Shown: piece after piece, positions 1 to 5,564 of the stretch
Numbering within the stretch: position 1 is the stretch's first letter
Layout of the letters: each line of letters starts with the position of its first letter
Assembly: GCA_023391725.1 (NCBI GenBank)
Contig: JAEWAH010000330.1
Location: 1-8,827 of the forward strand
Direction: 5' to 3'
Source of the DNA: Bacillota bacterium
Lineage (GTDB): Bacteria > Bacillota > Clostridia > Christensenellales > Aristaeellaceae
Length of the DNA: 8,827 nt
Made by a program: the position numbers and the translations under genes
Notes under the pieces: generated by a model
What the model was told of the DNA's origin: nothing
Databases searched by the model: none
The model's input: the letters and a program-made list of their open reading frames with translations, nothing else

Positions 1-423
1 TGCGCGCCCCTTGCCGAAATGGTGGAGGCCCTTCTAAAAAGTGGGCTTCAGGTCCATACCTTCCGGGACATCACCCGGGGGGGCTTGGGTTCGGTTCTGC
101 ACGAGATCGCCGTGGCCTCCCATGTGGGCATTGCGCTGGATGGCGCAGCTCCGCTTGCGGATGAACAGGTGCTAGGCTTTTGCGATATCCTGGGCCTGGA
201 CCCTCTGTATATGGGCAACGAGGGCAAGCTGGCACTTGTATTGCCTGGAGAGCAAGCAGAAAAAGCCCTCCAAATTATGCGCGGCTGCCGGTATGGGGAG
301 TTCGCCCGGATCATTGGACATGTGCAGGACGCAGCCAAGCCTGCCGTCACCATGAAGACCCGCTCCGGCGGCACGCGCCTGGTGGAGCCTCTGCTTGGAG
401 AAGGCCTGCCCAGGATTTGCTAG
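1..423 (+). CDS. hypE: HypE, hydrogenase maturation carbamoyl dehydratase (C-terminal part)
   Basis: This is the last 140 codons of a HypE protein; the start lies left of the window (the family is usually about 330-340 residues). HypE is a cytoplasmic enzyme that dehydrates the thiocarbamoyl group placed on its own C-terminal cysteine by HypF. The resulting thiocyanate is handed to HypC/HypD to build the Fe-CN ligands of [NiFe]-hydrogenases. Seen here: the PurM/AIR-synthase-like C-terminal fold with the motif FRDITRGGLGSVLHEIA, the segment GNEGKLALVLP, and the family-defining C-terminus LPRIC, whose last residue is the acceptor cysteine. The frame is open from base 1 and ends with TAG. It is presumably the last gene of a hyp cluster, because a long palindrome and an unrelated gene follow. 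The identification is firm; the presence of the other hyp genes is inferred. Confidence 0.97.
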   Translation, partial: CAPLAEMVEALLKSGLQVHTFRDITRGGLGSVLHEIAVASHVGIALDGAAPLADEQVLGFCDILGLDPLYMGNEGKLALVLPGEQAEKALQIMRGCRYGEFARIIGHVQDAAKPAVTMKTRSGGTRLVEPLLGEGLPRIC

Positions 424-453
424 AAAGTTTGTAGAATATATATTCCCCTAAAG

Positions 454-508
454 AAGTTTTCTTGGAGGAGTGCGGGAGGGCTTCTTTCTCAAAAGAAGCC
501 CTCCCCGC
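454..508 (-). repeat. Dispersed palindromic repeat, copy A (hairpin plus tail)
   Basis: A near-perfect inverted repeat (472-487 with 492-508, one bulged base, 4-base loop CTCA) has GCGGG(G)AGGG-type arms. Read on the minus strand the hairpin is followed by ACTCCTCCAA and then GAAAACTT (461-454). The same layout (G+C-rich stem with T/A-rich apex, about 10 bases with a C-rich core, then GAAAACTT) recurs at 2207-2264 and 7053-7110, which makes this a repeat family rather than only a terminator. No T-run follows the stem on the plus strand, so it is a poor classical terminator for hypE. Confidence 0.82.
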
Positions 509-521
509 TTACCACCGCCCC

Positions 522-529
522 AAAGGAGG
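522..529 (+). promoter_or_regulatory. Ribosome binding site of the flavoprotein gene
   Basis: AAAGGAGG lies 7 bases before the GTG at 537. This decides the start: a longer reading beginning at a TTG at 462 would translate through the palindrome at 472-508, giving a tail unlike flavodoxin-fold proteins. Confidence 0.85.
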
Positions 530-536
530 CGCTCCC

Positions 537-1187
537 GTGAAAGTTGTTGCCATCAACGCGAGTCCCCGCAAGGAGTGGAACACGGCCACGCTGCTTGACC
601 ATGCGCTCAAAGGCGCGGCGTCCAGGGGCGCGGAAACGGAAATATATCATCTGTATGACTATTACTACACAGGCTGCATCAGCTGCTTTGCCTGCAAGCG
701 CATCGGCGGATCAAGCTATGGCAAGTGCGCAGTGAAGGACGAGCTGCGGCCAATTTTGGAGAGCGCGCAAAAAGCCGACGCGCTGATCCTGGGCTCACCC
801 ATTTACTTTGGGTGCACCACGGGCATGATGCGCTCCTTCCTGGAGCGGCTGCTCTTCCCCAATATTCTCTATGACGCCGACCATAGCACCACCTTTGGAA
901 GGCGCATGCCTGTCGGCCTTATCTATACCATGAACACTGATGAAAAGTATTACGCCTCCACATACTTAAGGAACGAACGGGATACATCGTCCATGCTGGA
1001 GCGTATCCTGGGCCCGGTGGAAGCGCTGGCTTCTTTTGAAACGTACCAGTTCGACGATTACAGCAAGTACGAAACGTCCGCTTTCAGTGAGCCGGAGCGG
1101 CGCGAACGCCGAGAAAAGGTCTTCCCCAAGGATTGCAAAAAGGCCTTCGCCATGGGCCAGCGGCTTACGCAGCATGAGGGAAAATGA
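537..1187 (+). CDS. Flavodoxin-fold NAD(P)H-dependent FMN oxidoreductase with an Isf-like cysteine cluster
   Basis: A 216-residue cytoplasmic protein starting at GTG with a strong ribosome binding site. The N-terminus KVVAINASPRKEWNTATLL is the flavodoxin-like phosphate-binding loop for FMN. GSPIYFGCTTGMMRSFLERL (about 86-105) is the second typical segment of the NADPH-dependent FMN reductase / iron-sulfur flavoprotein superfamily. Between them, cysteines 47, 50, 53 and 64 form C-x2-C-x2-C-x10-C. This resembles the compact 4Fe-4S motif of archaeal iron-sulfur flavoprotein Isf, though the last spacing is longer than the usual 4-7, so cluster binding is not certain. The gene ends 13 bases before the ene-reductase gene, so the two are probably one transcript and perhaps an electron-transfer pair. 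The physiological substrate cannot be read from the sequence. A flavin reductase, quinone reductase or electron carrier are all possible. Confidence 0.92.
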   Translation: MKVVAINASPRKEWNTATLLDHALKGAASRGAETEIYHLYDYYYTGCISCFACKRIGGSSYGKCAVKDELRPILESAQKADALILGSPIYFGCTTGMMRSFLERLLFPNILYDADHSTTFGRRMPVGLIYTMNTDEKYYASTYLRNERDTSSMLERILGPVEALASFETYQFDDYSKYETSAFSEPERRERREKVFPKDCKKAFAMGQRLTQHEGK

Positions 1188-1193
1188 AAGGGG
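1187..1193 (+). promoter_or_regulatory. Ribosome binding site of the ene-reductase gene
   Basis: AAAGGGG overlaps the last base of the preceding stop codon and lies 7 bases before ATG 1201. It fixes the start there rather than at an in-frame ATG 165 bases upstream, which would lie inside the flavoprotein gene. Confidence 0.75.
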
Positions 1194-1200
1194 CGGGAAT

Positions 1201-2202
1201 ATGAAACTGTTGCTTACACCCATTCAGGCGGGCGCGCTGGAGCTCAAGAATCGGCTGGCCTATCCGCCCATCGCCACGGCCAAGGCGGAAGCGGACGGCT
1301 CGGTGAGCCAGCAGATGCTGGACTATTACAGCGAAAAGACCGCCGGTGGATACCTTTCCTTGGTGATCATCGAGCACAGCTTTGTGACCATGCAGGGCAA
1401 GGCCAGCAGAAACCAGCTTTCCGTGGCGGATAATTCAGCTGTCGCGGGGCTTGCCAGGCTGGCGGAGGTTATTCATAAAAACGGTTCCAAGACTGTGATG
1501 CAGATCAACCATGCCGGGAGCATGGCCGAGCAGGAGATCACTGGCATGGAGCCGGTAGGGCCTAGCGCCATTGCGCCCATGCGAAAAAAATCCGCCGCGA
1601 TCCCCCGGGAGCTGACGGCGGGCGAAATCCAAAACATAGTGTCCGCTTTTGCCGATGCCGCGCGCCGGGTAAAGGCGGCGGGGTTTGACGGGGTGGAGCT
1701 CCATTCTGCCCACGGGTACCTCTTGAATCAGTTTTTTTCCCCGCTGAGCAACCGCCGGACGGATGCTTACGGCGGAACGGTTCACAATAGGATCCGGCTG
1801 CACATGGAAGTGATCGAGGCGGTTCGCGGCGCAGTCGGCAAGGATTTCCCGCTGCTGATGCGCCTGGGCGCCACGGACGACGCGCCCGGCGGCACCAGCA
1901 TAGAGGACAGCGTAGCCGCCGCCAAGGCCTTGGAGCAGGCGGGCGTCAATCTGCTGGACATCTCCGGCGGGCTTTGCGGATCCGCCCTTTCCGGGGATTC
2001 GGGGCAGGGGTATTTCGGCCCCTTCTCTAAGGCGATCAAGGAAAACGTCTCTATCCCGGTCCTTCTGACCGGCGGCGTCACCAAAGCCCAGGCCGCCGAG
2101 GAACTGCTTAAAGCGGGCAAGGCTGATCTCATCGGCATCGGCAGGGCCATCTTCACCGATTCCGGGTGGCTCAAGAGGGAGCTGAGAGAGATGAGGGGAT
2201 GA
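1201..2202 (+). CDS. Old Yellow Enzyme family NADH:flavin oxidoreductase (ene-reductase)
   Basis: A 333-residue single-domain FMN TIM barrel. Family marks in order are LTPIQAGALELKNRLAYPPI at the N-terminus, the FMN-contacting glutamine in MQINHAG (Gln101), and the signature HSAHGYLLNQFFSPLSNRRT. In that signature His168, His171 and Tyr173 fit the substrate-binding and proton-donor residues of YqjM-type enzymes. RLGATDD (Arg221), LLTGGV and GIGRA follow as C-terminal phosphate-binding segments. It lacks the iron-sulfur and FAD/NADH domains of 2,4-dienoyl-CoA reductase-like members, so it resembles the short YqjM/NamA class. By motif alignment, the cysteine of YqjM that tunes the flavin (in SPMC) is replaced by alanine (PPIA). 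Such enzymes reduce activated C=C bonds with NAD(P)H; the natural substrate is unknown. It is apparently co-transcribed with the flavoprotein gene, and a palindrome begins four bases after its stop. Confidence 0.96.
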   Translation: MKLLLTPIQAGALELKNRLAYPPIATAKAEADGSVSQQMLDYYSEKTAGGYLSLVIIEHSFVTMQGKASRNQLSVADNSAVAGLARLAEVIHKNGSKTVMQINHAGSMAEQEITGMEPVGPSAIAPMRKKSAAIPRELTAGEIQNIVSAFADAARRVKAAGFDGVELHSAHGYLLNQFFSPLSNRRTDAYGGTVHNRIRLHMEVIEAVRGAVGKDFPLLMRLGATDDAPGGTSIEDSVAAAKALEQAGVNLLDISGGLCGSALSGDSGQGYFGPFSKAIKENVSIPVLLTGGVTKAQAAEELLKAGKADLIGIGRAIFTDSGWLKRELREMRG

Positions 2203-2206
2203 ATAG

Positions 2207-2264
2207 GCGGGGAGGAGGCCTTTTGAAAAAGGCCCCCGCCCCGCACCCCTCCCGCGAAAACTTT
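2207..2264 (+). repeat. Dispersed palindromic repeat, copy B (hairpin plus tail)
   Basis: Arms 2207-2224 and 2227-2244 pair with two mismatches; the apex is CCTTTT/AAAAGG and the base is GCGGGG/CCCCGC. It continues with ACCCCTCCCGC and then GAAAACTTT (2256-2264), matching copies A and C. The stem starts four bases after the ene-reductase stop codon. It could slow or stop transcription, but no T-run follows on either strand. Confidence 0.85.
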
Positions 2265-2333
2265 GGGATATAATATTTATACTAATATATTACGCAGTTG
2301 AATCGTTGTGATGGGGTGAGAACAGGGACAACC

Positions 2334-2559
2334 AAAGGCTCCCTCTGGAGGGAGCTGTCGCCCGCAGGCGACTGAAGGAGGTTATTCGGCGGTAGGCAAA
2401 TGCCAAACCTCCTTCCGGCGCTGCGCGTCACCATTCCATCTGGCTCAATCGTCGCACTGCTCACTAGGCGTTCGCATTGCTTGTTTCGCCGGTCTCCTTC
2501 GCCTCGCTTCATCCGCCGCAGGCGGCGCTTCGGCTACGGAGCCTCAAGAGGGAGGCTTT
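2334..2559. repeat. MITE-like structured repeat element
   Basis: A chain of hairpins with imperfect terminal inverted repeats. The left end reads AAAGGCTCCCTCTGGAGG and the right end, read on the minus strand, AAAGCCTCCCTCTTGAGG. Internal stems include GCTCCCT/AGGGAGC (2338-2355), GTCGCC/GGCGAC (2357-2372), GAAGGAGGTT/AACCTCCTTC (2374-2383 with 2406-2415) enclosing GGCA/TGCC (2395-2404), a CCGCC/GGCGG stem near 2515-2524, and AGCCTC/GAGGCT (2540-2557). There is no transposase-like reading frame. The left end looks like a dispersed element I associate with gut clostridial genomes; that is recollection, not a search. I cannot define target-site duplications, so the borders are approximate. Confidence 0.65.
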
Positions 2560-2584
2560 ATTTGTTTCCCCAGCATAGGGATTC

Positions 2585-3682
2585 TCAAGGGACTTGTCCC
2601 TTGAACGGAGGGTCCAGGGAGGCAGCGCCTCCCTGGATCTTTCCATACTCAATCGCCGCGAACACCGCGGCGGCGACGCCGTAGGAGTAGTTTTTGCCCA
2701 GGGGGGTGAACTTGTAGCCCAGGTAGGGGAAGATATGAATCGGGATGGTGGGCGCGCTGATTTCGGGAAGGAACACACCTTCGGGTGTTTCTACGATAGC
2801 GTCCATCACAGCGTGGAAGGCCTTTACAGCGGGGTCAAGGAATGCGTTTTCGAGGTATCCCTGGCGCACGGCGCGCAGAAGCCCCGCGGCGATGAGTGCC
2901 GTGGCGGAGAGTTCACGGTAAAGCTGGGTGCCAAGTACCGTGGAAAATGTACCGTCCGGGCGCTGGCATCGGATGATAGCCTGGGCCGTTCGGTGCAGGA
3001 TATCGATGATTTCGGGTCCTGCGGGATGCTCGGGACTGATAAAGTCCAGGATCATGGGCAGGGAGCAGACCACCCAGCCGTTGCCCCGACCCCAATAGAC
3101 GTTTTTGCGCGGGTGGGGCCGGCCGGGCTTCAACCAATAGCTGTGACTCCAGAGCCCGGTTTGGGCGTCCTGCAAATAGCAGCTGTATAAAGCGGGCTGG
3201 CGGGCGGCGTAGTCCAGCAAGTCCTTATCGCCGGTCTCTGCGGCGTACCGGGCCGGGAAAACGCTGAACATCATCAGGCTGTCCACCCAGATGGACTTGG
3301 GATAGAATCTGGCGGCGGGATTGCGGCCCAGGTGGTTTACAGCATCTCCGATCAGTCGGGGCTCATGGCGGATATAGTTCAAAGACTGCTGAACAAGCCG
3401 GGCATAGTCCGGTTTTTTTGTTTTCTTTTCCATGGCATAGACGATGAGCGCCGGGGCGCAGGTGTCGGAGCAGTGCACCTGGGGCGGATGCTCTACATAG
3501 TAATCGCAGAACCCCGTCAAAAAGGGCGTGTAGGTGTCCGTTCCCAGATATTCGTCCAGCTCGGAAAGGGCGTAGCCGAAAAGCGCCTCACCCCACATCC
3601 AGCGCATTTTGGGCTCCCTGACTTTCACCATGTAGTCGCATAGCCGCTGTACTTTTGAAAGATAGGAATCCAAACGTTTCAC
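2585..3682 (-). CDS. GH105 unsaturated glycuronyl (rhamnogalacturonyl) hydrolase, YteR/YesR-like
   Basis: A 365-residue (alpha/alpha)6-barrel enzyme. GH105 enzymes hydrate the 4,5-double bond of the unsaturated uronic acid left at the non-reducing end by polysaccharide lyases, releasing it from the oligosaccharide. Diagnostic segments are RWMWGEALFGYAL (about 27-39), DTCAPALIVYAM (73-84), KSIWVDSLMMFSVFPA (129-144) with the probable catalytic Asp134, GLWSHSYW (176-183) with His180, WGRGNGW (197-203), and YRELSATALIAAGLLRAVRQGYL (255-277, key residues Glu257 and Ser259). There is no signal peptide, so it acts in the cytoplasm. The GTG start overlaps the upstream TGA (GTGA) and abuts an AGGAAGG, which suggests translational coupling. 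The last dozen residues, after AAIEYGKIQGG, are encoded by two palindromes and look acquired. The exact substrate (rhamnogalacturonan, glycosaminoglycan-like or other) cannot be read from the sequence. Confidence 0.93.
   Translation of the reverse strand: MKRLDSYLSKVQRLCDYMVKVREPKMRWMWGEALFGYALSELDEYLGTDTYTPFLTGFCDYYVEHPPQVHCSDTCAPALIVYAMEKKTKKPDYARLVQQSLNYIRHEPRLIGDAVNHLGRNPAARFYPKSIWVDSLMMFSVFPARYAAETGDKDLLDYAARQPALYSCYLQDAQTGLWSHSYWLKPGRPHPRKNVYWGRGNGWVVCSLPMILDFISPEHPAGPEIIDILHRTAQAIIRCQRPDGTFSTVLGTQLYRELSATALIAAGLLRAVRQGYLENAFLDPAVKAFHAVMDAIVETPEGVFLPEISAPTIPIHIFPYLGYKFTPLGKNYSYGVAAAVFAAIEYGKIQGGAASLDPPFKGQVP
2586..2603. repeat. Perfect short palindrome over the GH105 stop codon
   Basis: CAAGGGAC and GTCCCTTG pair perfectly around a 2-base centre. 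The palindrome covers two bases of the GH105 stop codon and its last codons. No T-run follows on the minus strand, so it is a weak terminator candidate. Confidence 0.6.
2613..2637. repeat. Perfect 11-bp palindrome inside the GH105 3' end
   Basis: TCCAGGGAGGC and GCCTCCCTGGA pair perfectly around AGC. It lies within the coding frame and encodes part of the atypical C-terminal tail. It resembles CCAGGG-type hairpins dispersed between genes in clostridial genomes (recollection). It may be a transcript 3'-end or mRNA-stability element that the frame reads through. Confidence 0.7.
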
Positions 3683-5550
3683 CCTTCCTGCGTAAGAAGC
3701 CCCTCCCGCAGGGCGGCGGACAAGTTTAGTTTGAGGCTGTTTTCCCCAGACGATATAAAGTATTCCTGCGGATCACGTTCCACCTTGGCGAAGGGGCAGT
3801 CCAGCCTGGGATAGGCCGTATCCTGCAATACGCTGCTCACGTAAAAGCCGCGCTTATACGCTAGAGCATAGTTATAGAAGTCCGGGCCGGAAAGGGCCAG
3901 GCCTTTTTCTGTTTTGGTCAGGTGAAGCTTTTGCATCTTCGCGGCAAAAGTATCAAAGCTTTCGTATTCTTCGGCGCTGCCCATCACCGCCGCCCAACCG
4001 GTGGTAACGCCGTCCTGGATCAGTTCTTCCCCGCTCACCTCCCGCATAGGCTCCGAGGCAAACAGGGCGATATATCCGTCCCCCTTGCGACCCAGGTACA
4101 GACGGTCGCTTATTTTTCGGACTTCATCAAATTTCTCCTGCGGGAACCAGGCGTGGGTGAAAAGCTGCCGCTTTTTCTCCATCACACCTTGGCGCACATT
4201 CAGGCGATACAGGCAAAGAAGAACGTTTTTGTGCTGGGCGGCGTCCGGATTCACGCCGTTGCCTACCCAATAGGAGGGTGAAAAGTTCCGGGCGTTGTCC
4301 TCGAAGAACGCCGCGCCGGGATGGGTAGTGAACACCGTCACGCCACCTGAAAGCGTAGCCTGCCAGATGTGCTGCTGGTCGCCGAACTCTCCCGGATGGT
4401 GGTGCTGAGCAGCAGAGAGCATGTAATCGCCCGTTTTGTAGGTGATCACATTACCCCGCTGGATGGCGACACCTTGGGTCACAGGATTGAGAAGCGACAC
4501 AAGGGGCGGCAAAAGCCCAAGGCGCCTCAAAAACGGCTTGTCCAGCACCTTCAAGTCCTTCAAAAAATCATTGCCGCGCATGTTCCAAAGCCGGAACAGC
4601 CGCATGGTCATGTTCACGGACTCGGGATTGGTGAAGGCTTCCATGGCCCACAGGTACGCGCCCATATCCTCCGCAGTCCGTGCGCCTTGAAACTTCTCTT
4701 TGACCTCCGTAAGGTCTATCCCCATGGAATCGTGGATTTCAAGGGGCTGCCCCCAGCGGGCGATATCTTGCAAGGCCTTGGGCACATGGTAGGCTTTATT
4801 CAACACGAATTCCGCCGACAGCCGGGTATAGTCGTATTCCCGGTCCGGATGAAAGCCAAAGGCCTTTTTCATGATGTCCAGCACATCCTGCCGCTGGGGA
4901 TCCTTTTTTTGCACCTCATAGCAGCGGCCGGAGGCGGCGCAAAAGTAGCCTTCGAACTGGTGGAGGGCAAGATCCAGCAAAAGCAGGTCCAGTAATATCG
5001 TTGCACCTTGCCGGAGCTCTTCTTCTTTGGAAAACGCCGTGAGCAGGGAAAGGGGGGCGATGTCCTCCTCATAATACGTATTGGAATGGAACTCGCTGAA
5101 GCCGAATTCAAAGCGCCGCTTAAGCCATCTTTGTATGGCCGCCTTGCCCTTTTTTGAATGATCCTCTCCGGTCATGCCGCTGTTTGAAAAGATCTCCCCA
5201 GGGTAAAGCTGCCCGGCCAGGTATTCGCAAGTGGCGAAAAGCAATTGATGGTTTTCTGACCAGAAGCACATGCTGTCCTGGCCGGGCTCGTCCATCCAAT
5301 ACCGAAAGCCCAAAACCGTCTTTTTCATGGCGGCCAGGGTTTCTTTTGAAATCAGGTCGGGATAAGCGTACAGAGAGCGCAGGATGCACACCAGGCGGAA
5401 ATCCGCGCAATCGTACCGTGTATCGATAAAGTGCAGGACCTCCAGAATTTGATCTTCGTCGATGCACTCGCCCCGGGAAAGCATTTCGATGCCGGGGAAG
5501 CATTTGTGGTTCATTTTGACGGACATGGGGATATCCCGGGCGCCGCCCAT
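3679..5550 (-). CDS. Putative polysaccharide lyase-like protein (alpha-toroid plus beta-sandwich), family not recognised
   Basis: A 623-residue protein that I cannot assign to a described family. The start is well supported: AAGGAGG overlaps the upstream stop and sits 7 bases before the ATG. There is no signal peptide. The N-terminal half (about 30-350) looks all-helical and carries FWSENHQLLFATCEYLAGQ (96-114), a GEDH/RWLKRR region (128-146) and GFSEFHSNTYYEEDIAPL (150-167). The C-terminal half (about 360-610) looks beta-rich, with AAQHHHPGEFGDQQHIWQATL (380-400; key residues His383-His385, Gln392-His394 and Trp396), VFTTHPG (406-412) and YWVGNG (427-432). This order of conserved Asn, His and Tyr in a helical toroid followed by a beta-sandwich recalls chondroitin AC/hyaluronate, alginate and heparinase II/III lyases. 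Candidate catalytic residues are Asn157, Tyr159/Tyr160, His101 and His394. Its position between a GPH symporter and a GH105 gene supports a lyase role. The coding sequence is certain; the function is inferred. Confidence 0.8.
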   Translation of the reverse strand: MGGARDIPMSVKMNHKCFPGIEMLSRGECIDEDQILEVLHFIDTRYDCADFRLVCILRSLYAYPDLISKETLAAMKKTVLGFRYWMDEPGQDSMCFWSENHQLLFATCEYLAGQLYPGEIFSNSGMTGEDHSKKGKAAIQRWLKRRFEFGFSEFHSNTYYEEDIAPLSLLTAFSKEEELRQGATILLDLLLLDLALHQFEGYFCAASGRCYEVQKKDPQRQDVLDIMKKAFGFHPDREYDYTRLSAEFVLNKAYHVPKALQDIARWGQPLEIHDSMGIDLTEVKEKFQGARTAEDMGAYLWAMEAFTNPESVNMTMRLFRLWNMRGNDFLKDLKVLDKPFLRRLGLLPPLVSLLNPVTQGVAIQRGNVITYKTGDYMLSAAQHHHPGEFGDQQHIWQATLSGGVTVFTTHPGAAFFEDNARNFSPSYWVGNGVNPDAAQHKNVLLCLYRLNVRQGVMEKKRQLFTHAWFPQEKFDEVRKISDRLYLGRKGDGYIALFASEPMREVSGEELIQDGVTTGWAAVMGSAEEYESFDTFAAKMQKLHLTKTEKGLALSGPDFYNYALAYKRGFYVSSVLQDTAYPRLDCPFAKVERDPQEYFISSGENSLKLNLSAALREGLLTQEG

Positions 5551-5557
5551 AGCTCTG

Positions 5558-5564
5558 CCTCCTT
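5558..5564 (-). promoter_or_regulatory. Ribosome binding site of the lyase-like gene
   Basis: AAGGAGG on the minus strand overlaps the TAA of the symporter gene and lies 7 bases before ATG 5550. It fixes the start of the lyase-like protein and shows tight coupling to the symporter gene. Confidence 0.85.

Larger units (their letters stand above)
2203..2584. other. Gene-free, repeat-filled stretch between convergent genes
   Basis: This 382-base stretch separates the ends of the ene-reductase (plus) and GH105 (minus) genes. I see no credible gene in it. It contains repeat copy B, an A/T-rich segment (about 2264-2292), the MITE-like element at 2334-2559, and a short linker leading into the palindromes at the end of the GH105 gene. 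No T-run-type terminator is evident for either converging unit, so termination may rely on the hairpins or on Rho. Confidence 0.8.

Noticed and set aside
462..536. N-terminal extension of the flavoprotein starting at TTG 462
   Set aside because: It would translate through the palindrome at 472-508, has no flavodoxin-like content, and a strong ribosome binding site precedes GTG 537, where homology-like sequence begins.
1036..1200. N-terminal extension of the ene-reductase within the flavoprotein gene
   Set aside because: The extension is arginine/serine-rich out-of-frame translation of the flavoprotein gene; ATG 1201 has its own ribosome binding site and starts the family's usual N-terminus.
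1732..1738. Run of seven T in the ene-reductase signature region as a possible frameshift or phase-variation site
   Set aside because: The frame is intact on both sides and the run simply encodes the conserved NQFFSPL segment; too short to claim slippage.
2269..2274. TATAAT on the plus strand after repeat copy B
   Set aside because: It sits in A/T-rich sequence, has no -35 at the proper distance (C-rich sequence there) and leads to no gene on that strand.
2282..2778. Open frames on both strands running through the repeat-filled stretch
   Set aside because: They consist of translated hairpin arms, lack ribosome binding sites and overlap the 3' end of the GH105 gene.
2594..3190. 198-codon open frame on the plus strand
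   Set aside because: It is antisense to the GH105 gene, whose catalytic motifs are complete in the other strand.
4369..4995. 208-codon open frame on the plus strand
   Set aside because: It lies entirely antisense to the lyase-like gene, is histidine/glutamine/glycine-rich in the way of a mirror frame in G+C-rich DNA, and has no ribosome binding site or recognisable domain.
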